Both the position numbers and the translations under genes were made by a program. A stretch of 64,000 bases of DNA. It comes from Icerya purchasi. Lineage: Eukaryota; Arthropoda; Insecta; Hemiptera; Monophlebidae. The stretch spans positions 170,455,363 to 170,519,362 of the forward strand of contig CM077116.1 of NCBI GenBank assembly GCA_039619475.1, written 5' to 3'. Below the pieces are notes generated by a model that ran no database searches, was not told the DNA's origin, and saw only the letters and a program-made list of their open reading frames with translations. This document shows positions 37,252 to 49,200 of this stretch, in pieces (position 1 is the stretch's first letter; each line of letters opens with the position of its first letter).

Positions 37252-40200
37252 AATATATATAAATACTTAAACCGATATAGGCGTTTCACGTTAAATCAAC
37301 GGGGCCCTGTGCCCAGCACAGCCGCACCAAAATTTTTTGGCAAGAGATTCAGGTCTTTCGCACCAGCTTTGCAAGGACATGTCTCGAGCCCAAATCATTA
37401 ACAAAAATGCCTTGGACGAATCCATAAACGATTTTCAAGTTCTCTGCCAACTCTCTCTGACGATCAATTTACGGTTTTCAGACAACGTTGCTTTGATTTT
37501 ATCGATGTTTTCCTCGGTTTTCGATGTCGGTATCTGGCCATCGCGTTCATCACCCTTGACGAACACGTCACCATTTCTGAAGTGTTCGTACCACACATAA
37601 GGGTTTGTTTTCGATAGAGTATAATTGTCAAAACATTTCTCTAACATTTCCAAAGTTCTCGTTGATGCGAAGTTAATTCCATTTTTAAAATCGTGAAAAA
37701 TCGAAAACGCCGCAAAGGTAAATGTACTTAACATGGCATAAACGCTGAAATTAGGCGGGAAAATCAACGACAGATGTGGCAACCTAACAACACAAAAAAA
37801 AAACTCAAATCAGGTGAATGAGAGCACCACACCATAGTCATTCCTGAAACTTTTTGATCAAGGTAGTATTCCTTCCATTGAGTTGGGATGTAGCCTGTAT
37901 TTAATGCACTATTTTTTTTTTTTTTTTTTAAATAATTTGCGGGTCCCACAAGGCACTAGCCCGTCTATGTGTTCCCAACATAATTATATCATTTATTTGT
38001 ACAATATAACATCAACTTAACTTAAGTACTACTTTTGGTTACAGCATAAAAAGTATTAACTTATATATTACTATACTATAAAATCCACACTCTCATTATT
38101 TATCATTTATATTACAATTATACCATCATCTAAAATAATATTTCCTATTACAATACCTTAATATGATAACTTATATATTACAATAATACAATGTAATTTT
38201 TATACAACTACCACTCTCTCATTAGCAGCTTAAAACTGGAGATAGTAAGTCTCATGTCAACGTAGCGTCAATGTTATAAGTGGTTATTAGTAGCATTGCG
38301 ATACTTTTTTTTTTTTGGTTACTATTTCTATTGCTCTTTACACCATGCTATCAACCAAATTTTAACCTTGTTTTCCCATCTCTCCAGATTTTTTTCATTT
38401 CGAATTTCCTTTTGTATGTTCCCGTTAATTTTATTAATACCTCTTCCTTTACATTGTGTCTATTTTACTGTTAATCCCCCTAGATCGTACATAGCAAGAA
38501 TTAATCGCAATTTCTAGCCCTGTACGTTCTTGTTCTAGTTGGTAACTACCTATCTTCGAGTTTAGCACACTCAGTAATTTGCTGTAATAATATAAAGCAT
38601 TTTTGGTGACATATCGTTATTTTTGTTCAACCACGTGATGTTAGCTAATGCGTTTTTCTCTCGTTGTGTAAAACCAGTTTTAAACATTTTTTTTGCAATT
38701 TGTTGATTTTCTTCATTTCTGTAATTTTCGCCTCACCCCAAATTCCGATTCCGTATTTAATTTCGGGGCATTATTACAGCTTCGAAATATTAAGCTTTTG
38801 TATGTCGTACCTTGTTTTAATTTATATATAGTGCAAGAATATAGTTTACCTGACTTTTCCCGCAATATTGTCAATATGGTTTCTCCATGTTAGACCTTTA
38901 TCTAATGTTATCCCGAGATATTTAAATTCATTCACATTTTCTAACTTTTCACAACCACATATTTCCTTACTATGTAAACACACTTTGTACTATGTAAAAT
39001 TAATTTAGGAACAAAAACATTCTAAACCGGCTTGGCGTTCTTATATGCATCACTTTTGTTTTTTTAGCATTAATTAATAATTTTTTGTCATGATTTGCAT
39101 ACATTATTGAGATCTTCTTGTAACACTTTTTTCAGCACTTTCAATGTCAGAGTGTTCAATAACTAGTGCGATATCGTCTGCATAAACATACACTTTAGAG
39201 TTCTTTACATATCGGTAGAGCGAATTCGTTTCTATCAAAAATAGTATAGGTGCCAATATTGTCCCTTGTCCAACTCCATAGCTCATTATTTCTTTTCTAC
39301 TGTCTTCATTCCCGATCTTTACTAAAAATTCTCTTCCTCTTATGTAACTCCAAAACCATTTTAGATTCCTTCCCTTTTACACTCATTTTTCTTATGTCCT
39401 CAATTAGTATTTCTTGGTCCACTAGATCAAAAGCCTTAGTAAGGTCTAAAAAAACTAACAGAAATTGTTTACCCACTGCTAATCCTTTATTTATATCTGA
39501 TATTAATGTTCTAAGTAGTAATATCGTCGATTTTCCCTCTCTAAAACCAAATTGATTACTATTTATCAACTTATTTCCCTTCAAGTAATTTTTCAAATAT
39601 TTTCCCACGTACTGCTCAATTATTTTTGCTATGACTGAAATTAATGTGATCGGTCTGTAGTTTTCACACTTTTTTCTATCTCCACTTTTGTAAATTCGCC
39701 GTACCATACCGATTTTTAACTCTCTGGGAAATATTCCTTCTTTCAAGGAGTAATTAATCATTTTCGTTAGTATTGGGGTTAGTAGTTTTGAGTGTCTCCT
39801 GATATCCTTCACTCTTATTCCGTCGTATCCTTGGGCTTTAAAACGCTTATTAGAATTTGTTTGCCTTTTAAAGGCAGTAATTTAATTGCCATATACGGAA
39901 TAGCGTCACCCCCCGGACTTGTATTTTTATCATGTTCTGGGCTGCAAAGAAATTCTTCCAGTGATATATTTTGTTCCATACAGCAAGCTCCATTTTCTTT
40001 ATTTTTAAGTTCCGTCTGAATTAAAGCAGGCTTGAATGGACTCCGAAACTGCTTGCTAAAGTCTGGAATGCAATTAGTATCTGCACAAAGATTAGAGGAT
40101 TTTATTGGTTTTTTGAGCCATCTAATTCTCTGCCACATCCCACCAGTGCTTTCAAAAACTTTATAGTTTTATTATTTTTAACCATGTTTTACAGAGATCA

Positions 40201-43200
40201 CATGTTTTAATGTTGTTCCTTATCAAAACCTGATTCACAATTCATCCTTGCTGGTAAATATGCCTCTAAAGTTTCATAACAACATTATATTAAATTCCGA
40301 AATCATTCGTTGTAAAGAAAAAAAAAAAAGAAAAAACAATTTGGACCTGCACAGCATTAACGTTATTGCATTTTTAAATTTCTTTAATTTGCATCTTAGC
40401 TGTTTTGGTTCTTATTAGTATATTTGAAGATTTCGTCGTACTCTGATTTTCTCTTCCACCCATATTTTTATTTTACAAGATATCATTGTTTGACGGTTTA
40501 TTTATTATTTTTAATTAGTTTCTGGCTTGCAGTTATTTTAATCGTATTATTATTTTTATTTCCTATCGTAGAGTTAGTTTTGTTTTCTATCATCCGTTGG
40601 AGAAATATAAATGGATCGGATCGTTCCCTTTTTAATTGGAACAGATAAATTGTACTCGAAGATTAATTCTTACGCGTTCGTTTATTTCCTCCAGTAGATC
40701 CAGTGAGACTTTCTTCTGAGAACGCAGATTCTATCTTTTTAATAATTTTCACGAGGCAATATCCAAATTTCGGGATTGGGGGACTTTCATATTGCTGGTG
40801 TTCTCGATCCCAGAAATAGGAGGAAATTCTTCTTCATTTTGAAACTGAAAAAATCTATTGGATAAATTACACTGAAAAACTAAGATTCCTTAGGGCCATT
40901 AAAGTTTTAATATCTGTTTGTCTATTTCTCTTTCTGGGCCATTTTTAAAATTTGGAGAGTGCTTTTTATGACCGTTGATAACAAAACTCATCTTCGTTGC
41001 ATTCTACTTTATAATGCTTTTCGGACGAGCAATGTATGCACCTTTTTTTATTAACATTGCAATTTTTAGTAGAATGGGCGTAGCGAAAGCAACTGAAATA
41101 CTGGCGTATTATTTGAATATATATGGTTCTATTAAAAATCGTATTCAGTTAATAAAGACGTATTTAGGTATAGCTTGCTCATGAACTGTTTTCGAGGGAA
41201 TATAAACGTTATTACCACCCTGCACTACTCTTTGGTTAAGTCTGGTAATCCTTTATGTTCAAATAATAGCCTCGCAGTTTAAATCTTCTAAAATTTCCTG
41301 TTCTGACCATTCTGGATCTACATCTATGATAACCACGGACTGTGTTAGATAAAATAATGGTATGTATGCGGTTAGTTTATAATTCAAAAATCAATCGTCT
41401 AATACTAATTTGTTAGCCGTATTACTATTTTTTCATTCAACAACTGTTTTAATGCGACCAGATTTTTGACTTCTATAATACTTTATTAAATATATATAAA
41501 AACGCGTATTACAGAAAATTATAGTTATAAGAATATAAAATATAGCCGATATGTTTCGGAATTACATACTCTTTAATAATTTATTTTATTTTACTCAAGA
41601 AATATCTACAATCGGCAATAATAAATAACTTTATGTATTATTGCCATGATTTATGTAACTCCGAAACATGTCGGCTATATTTTATATTTTTATAACTATA
41701 ATTTTCTGTAATACATGTTTTTATAGATATTTAATAAAGTGACAAAACAGAAAATGAATACGAACATTTATAACTCAAATTTAATAGTATTAATTTAATT
41801 TAAATCTTTTAAGATGTTTGCGATACGAAAACAAGATATAGAATTATTTACGTCCACTGACTGTAAAATTACTTCATAGGCCATATATTCTATACAATTT
41901 TCATATAAATTATTTGGCTTTACTGTAGTCGCTGTTTCCATCACCACATTATTACTATTATTATTATTGTTACTATCGTTAATGTTATCTATTTGTTTTC
42001 TCGCCTTCTCCAGTTATCAACAACTACGACGTTCGAAAGGGAACAAGTATATCCCTCCTCCTTGTCACCGTCCATATTACCGTTTTGGCCGCGTCATGTG
42101 TTACGTATATTATGATATCAGTATATACATATATATATGTATGTAAATAATGTAAATGTAAATCCCATAAAAAAACATAAATGTAAAAATGGGAGTTAAG
42201 TTCAATATTAAGAATATGCGTGGTTGTCGACTTCGCCGACAACAGGATTGAGATCTAAATGGATGCCAAGTTCTGTAGATAATCCTGAAATTTATTTATA
42301 GTAAACAACATTCCAAAATAAATTTAAAACACAATTTCATGGTTTTTTTTTTGCTACAAGAATGTTTGCTATTTAAAAATATATAATATCTTAAATTTGA
42401 ACAGTGTCGAATTATTTACACAAAGCAGATAATTTAGGATAAATTAAAGCTTACGCGATTTGACTTGGCTAGCTTTTACCAGCAAACCAAATTTTTAGAA
42501 CCATAAGATATGTTGACCTTACAATATAAGTAACTTACGTATAACATAAAGAAGATAAGTTGATTAGCCAAATATAAGATAACTTGTATGTGAAAACTAG
42601 CCAAGTCAAATCGTTAGAATTTATCCTAAATTATCTGTTTTGTGTAAATAATTCGACTGTTCAAATTTAAGAAGTTATATTTTTAAATACATTGTTGTCT
42701 ATGAAAAAAACAAAAAATTGTGTTTTAAATTTATTTTAGACAAATAAATTTCAGGATTATCTGCAGAACTTGGCACCCATTTAGATCTCAATTCTTTTGT
42801 CGGCCAAGTCGACAACCACGCATATTTTTAATATTAAACTTGACCCCCACTTTTAAAATTAATGTTTTTGATAAGATTATTACTTTTTGTAAAGAGATTA
42901 TTATTATTATTCATTCAAGTTCAAATTCAAATAGTTTATTCTTCAAAATAGACTTACAAAGTGAGCACTTTTTGAAAGTCAAGTTATCGAGTCCGTCTGT
43001 CCCCTAACTCTAAAACAACCACCACTTCGGACCTGTATGGACGCAGTGGCAAGAAACCCTTACTGCAGCACACAAGGCCCTACAAATATGTCATGTTATT
43101 TTCATCTATTTTTACAAGTATGTCAAAATCAATATACAATGTTCATTTCCTGTGCTGTGCTGGAATAATCGTCTTACTCCATAATGTATAGGTTTATCAT

Positions 43201-46200
43201 TAAGGTAGTCATCTATTTTATAATAAGCTTTGTCAAGCATGTTTCACAGCAATTTTAATAAATTTATTTTCCGGCGGGTCAAGTATCTCAATTGGAATTT
43301 TATTATAAAAACGCACAGAAAGCCTATTAAAGTGCGCTTGCTGTTAATAAAAATCGATTGCTTGGAAAAAATTTCAAGTTGTAAAAATTCACTGTTCCCT
43401 GATTTTTTCCTTTGCATACACACAATTGCCAAGCTAGACGCCAAATTTCAACTTTCTAGGTCACCTAGAAGTGGGTTGGGTTTTTTATCTACATATCAGT
43501 CAGTGATAAAAATGCCGATTTTTAGATGTTAACATCTGAATAACCGTTTGAGTTGTATTTATGAAATTTGGGGTTCTAGCTAATCTATGGGGTGGTAATA
43601 AATAAACCAAATTTTATGTGTTTATGTTTAATTAAATATTAAGTTATTAAGGGGTTAAAAGCGACTCCAAATGGTTTGTGTAATATAACACGCGGCGTCG
43701 TCGCTAGTTTCTTTTGTTTTGGCTTGAACTTGGCTTGACACGCTGCCGCGTCTAGATTGGAACGTATTAACTAATATACTCCAAACCTCGGTAGAAATAG
43801 ATAAGATAACTATACTCTTATCAAAATAATGATCACGCGGTTATTGAACGCTCGGTAAACAAACCTTGCTGATTTATTTTTATTTCTTTCTCTATTTTCC
43901 GTTGAAATTCCTTCTTATTGTGTTTTATTGAGGAGTAAGCGGCATATGAGTTTTGCCAGGGTATAAACCCAGACCTAGTTTATTAAGATTATTTCTAATT
44001 TCCTATTCGTATCCTAATATTTCTCATCTCATTTATGCAGGCTGCCACTTGAAAATCGTCGGTATAACTTCTTAATTTGATTCCTTTATTATCTTTAATC
44101 TCTCTATGTACAGCTGACATGGTAATGTTAAATAATTGCGCCTTGATACTTCTACTAAGTGGTTATAGTCAAGGATTAATTTTTAGTCCATATGAAACAG
44201 ACCTTTTTTCTTACTATCTGAGAAGTTCTTAATTGTTCATAAAAATAAAGTATGTCCCGTACTAGTGAAATTAAAGTTCACAATGTACTAAGCCTAATGA
44301 TGGGAATAGACAGGCTAGTTCCTTTCCCCTGGCCGCCTTTACTTTCCCAGATTTTTCTGGTATTTAATTATCCCAGATTAGGTATATACCTGGAAGCGAC
44401 TTGGATCCGATACAAGACAAATCTCAAACCTGTGATCCCTGACTTAACAAGCAGTACCTCAATTGCTAGGCTCCCTCGAGAGCATTTAATTTCATTTCTT
44501 TAAATTTTATTCTTGTAAACTCCTTGAACGTCAAAACTTATTATTTTTATGTAATTATATACCCCATATATTCATCAATAATAAATATAATTTCGGGTAA
44601 TTCTATAGAACTTCTTTATAAGCTGTTTTCTTTTCCATGATTTCGAGGTTTACAGTGATTATTTTCTCATATACCATTTCTAATCCTGAAACCAAAATCA
44701 ACGTTTTATATGCATTTACATTCGTTGAGTACTGGCTTGATTTATTTATTAGCTCTTCCTAATTTTCCAAATATCAAGGAGTGTATTGAAATTTGAAAAT
44801 TTCAGGGTTATTTTTATATATTGTTTTAATTATTTTATTCGAAATACCATCCTTGCGTTCGCCTGTTTGCTATTTAGTTTCTTTACTGAATCGATAATCA
44901 ATATATTTTTGAGTCAGAACATTATTTACTTTGCCTTTCTTAAGTGAATCTTTAATTTTAGGAAATTAGAGTGTTAAAACTTCTAGGTGTTTTTCTAATT
45001 CACTTGTTATTTTATTCTACAAGATGATAACTTTGGAGACGAAGAATCAAATTTATTTTACAACTATCCATTAGTGTTTTGTACAGTTTGATCTACATCG
45101 AAGAGCTTGACATTAATTTTAATTCCTCGCAGACTTTGTGCTTGCAATTAAATATTTCTTTCTTATATTTTATTTGGTTATACGATGTTCACGTTTATTT
45201 TATGATTTATAAATGACTCGCCACCGACCCTCGTTATTCGCGGTGAATAATTTTCAATGGTTTTCACCAGTCAGCCGTGCTAATAGATTATTCTTTTCAG
45301 TGAATTAGTCAGTTTTCGGCACGTTAAAGTGACATTTTCTAGTTCACGATACACTCGTTCGGTAAAAATCCACCTTTCTTAATCCGGTCGCCCTTTTTTT
45401 CCGATAACCGAACTGATAAAAAACAAAGACGAATTGAATTTTATAAAAATTTGGTTCACTAATTTACGTTTAAAATAATCCGGGTGTGGGTTTTTTTCAT
45501 ACGAGCCAAGAGAATATAATAAATTCGGTTATGCAGACTTGCATAAAGAGCAGCATGTCTCCTGGCAGTCCTTCAAATAAAAACTGATTTCTTCAAATGT
45601 TCCTGCAACCATCTCAAACGAAGTAAAATCACCTCTTACACACATATTTATAAATGCATATATATTTATATCTTTTTATCCACTTGATTAACTATGGATT
45701 TTAATTTAGCGCATTGTTAATTTATTAAATTTCTAATACGCGACGCCCCAACTCGAATTCTACTCAAACGATAAACAGAGTTAGCTAATCAGCCATGCTG
45801 TCACAGTCGACTTCACACACGCATATATCCATACATGAATTTTCTTATTGTTAACCTCTCGTCTGTATTATATTTTTTCCGAATAACTAAACAATGAATT
45901 TTGAAAATGATTCTATATTAATATACCACGCACACGTTTTTGGAATTCGTTTCGATATTAAATCTGCGCTAATCATAAGTGTTAATGAATGCGGTCGGAT
46001 AAACTACCAGATTTAGCGGTTGGAGACGTTTTATTCTTTGCAATTTTCCACCATCAGTGCTTTGAAATTGATGTATTTTTATTCATTTTTTTCTTATTAA
46101 ATTTTCCGAAATCGTTTTACGAAGTATAGCCACTTAATTAAAATTGGCAATTATGGAAAATTTGTTTTCATTTAAATTTACAGCTGTTTTGCTGACAGAC

Positions 46201-49200
46201 TATTCGCAGTGTGGAAAAAGCGAAGTTGCTCGATTCCTAATTGTAGGCGGACGCCCCGCGCAACCAGGTAATATAACAGAAATTCGTAATTTTATTGATC
46301 GAACAATGTTCAGATTTCATTTTGTACTTCAAATATTCTATACCAGACATACTTTTAAAACATTGTGTAGCCCTACTTCGCGACTGAGGAATGTGCGTTT
46401 ACGATTTCGAACGTGTGATACTAATGATAGAAAAGAGCCGCATAATTTTTCGATATAAAAAATAATAAATTCTTTTTTTCATTATATTTAAATGAGTGTT
46501 TAATTCGTTTGACAAACTCATAGCAGAAATAGTAATTGCTTCTTTTTTTTTTTTTTGAAACTTAACGCCTAATATAGACCATGCCTCCTACGATTAGAAA
46601 GTTACCGCTTACATATAAATATATATATATATATATATAAATATATCATCATCAATGAGTCGTGAATCCCTCGTGGAGATATCGAGATTATGATCTGTCC
46701 ATGTGATGTATAAGATGTCGCCATTGATCTCTGTTGTGGGCCAGTCGAACACATTCTACGAAACTCTTTCCTACAGCTGTCCGGATCATGTCTGACCATC
46801 TGGTTGGAACGCGACCACGTCTTCTTTTTCCTTCTACTTTTCTTTCCAGAATTCTCGTCTCAAATCCATTTGCTCTTATTATATGGCCAAAGTATTTTAA
46901 TATTCTTCTAACTACTTCCGACGATAATCTTTTCGTTACGTCTATTTTATATACACATATATAAACTCGGCCATTTTGGCCTCGCAAGTCAGCCCCTTGA
47001 CCTCTCTTGCTTACATTTCTATCTCTTTCTCTTCTATACTTTATATAAACTGATCAAAATTTACAACGTAATTCTAAATCGGTCAATATGAATATAATAA
47101 TATAATCACAGAAATCCTATAAAATATAACAAACATTACATAAAATTGGGAAAATTTTTCTAATGGGAGGTAGCCTAAGAATTACGTTGTAATTAATATA
47201 TATTACAACGTAATTTTTAAGACGGCCCCCATTATAAAAAATGTCCCAATTTTACATAACGTTTGTTATAGTTTAATTCTTACCGACTTCCAAAAATTGG
47301 GACATTTTTTCGTTATAACGTTAAATGAGGGCTAGTGTAAGAATTGCATTGTAAATTTTGATCATTTTATACAAAGTATAGAAGAGAAAGAACCTGAAAT
47401 GTAAGCCAAAGGGGTCAAGGAGCACAACCCCTTGCAAGGCCAAAATTACCCAGTTTATATATATATACACATGATTAATTATAACTTCTAGATATTTGAT
47501 AATCCAGGACTTCTCTGTTGATTCAGCTTTTAAAAAATATTAAATTAAATTTTATCAGAAAAATATACATTAAAATTGTTTATATAATCGGCAACATGTC
47601 TCGGCAACACAGTCCCATTGGTGCATTGCAAATTACAATTAAGAAACTCATTTGTAAAACACCATGATTATGGGACTGTATTTCCGAAATATGTCGGCAG
47701 TTATATAAATAATTTTAATATATACTTTTCTAATAAATATTAATTACATCGTATTTATAAGAGTGCTGGATACAGTTGCTAATGTTTCGGCTGCTTAGTT
47801 TCTCTTACAATGGTGCTACTGCTAGGGTATGCTTCATAACTTTGACGTTTTTGTACGATAATATGTTGTACGGACACATTGGTACTGCAGCGATAACCAT
47901 TACGCTGGACTGTTATTCAGCAGGTAGAGTTAACTTTCAAGAAATATGAACAAAACACGATTGCTTTTTGCACTAACCATGTAGCGCGCTGAAATCCCTC
48001 TGTTGTTGGAAGATTATCCTGATGCACATCATCATCTATGCTGGAATGAATATCGAAACACTGGTTGTAAAAAGAATTCCCTCCTGATGTTCTGATTTAT
48101 TTTATTTACATTTCATATAAAATTACTTTTAATGCTTTTCAGCCGTATTGTTGCACAACAAATAATAAGAACACAGAAATAATTTAATCGATTTATCATA
48201 TGCTGTGATTTTTCACTTCAGCTGATACATTTCCCAGTACCTTTGTTAATCAATGTAAAAATCGCCGTAAGCATTTTTTATATATCTTTATTTAATTTAT
48301 AGTCGTCGCGATAGCTTAGTAGGTAGAACGCTTGGCTGCCGTTGCGCAAAACTTAAGTCCGATCCCAGGCGACGACAGACATTATTACAAAATAATTATA
48401 AATGGTCGCTAATGGGTACGTGGAAGGCAATGGCAAACCACCATATATACTATTATATGCGCGCTACTAAGTATACAGCAGAAACCCTCACAGGACAGCA
48501 TTTGTAGCGTGATAACAAACGATTACAATCAGTTCCAGATGTAGTCTTGTTTGTATTTACATCGTGTAACATATAACAATTTTCATGCGCACTACCTGAG
48601 TCCATACAGCGAGAGCGATCGAAATCGAGCAATATGACTGAAGGCAAGAGATTTAATTAATATATTTTCCGTTGGTAATACACATACACCTTCTTTGTAG
48701 TTCCATACTCAGTTTCTGGGCATAGGCGACTAACTATTCATGCATTTTAGGTGTTTAGATACGAATATAGATAGTATACTAGATAACTGTTATATTCAAC
48801 ACTACTGCACACACGCCAGACTGTACCTGAAACTGATTTCAATTGTTTGATCTATTAATACACAAATCCACTGTACATCAACTTTCTCTAATATAGTGCT
48901 TTGCCATTCGATTTTACATAATTATTAACGGTTAACTTAATTATTTATTTTATAATTTCTGTTGCTGCCTAAGATTGAACTCAAAACTTCTGTAACAGAA
49001 GTTAAGTAACCTAACAACTAGACTATCGTGACAACTAATAATACACCAACGTATCAGTAGCGAAGTCTCAGGTATTTTTAGTCATGTGGCGAGGTACCAG
49101 AGTAAATTTAAAAAATAATAAATCTGCCATTACTTCTCTGGCAGTAGAGATTAATCTGTCTAATGAGTCAGTTTTTAGCTTTCTAATTAAAATCTGAGAA

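Noticed and set aside
40139..40420. Continuation of LINE A beyond LINE B copy 1
   Set aside because: No RT linker wording or matching target duplication visible by eye.
48302..48376. Functional tRNA gene
   Set aside because: The acceptor stem is good, but the T-arm/B-box is too degenerate and a SINE body phrase follows.
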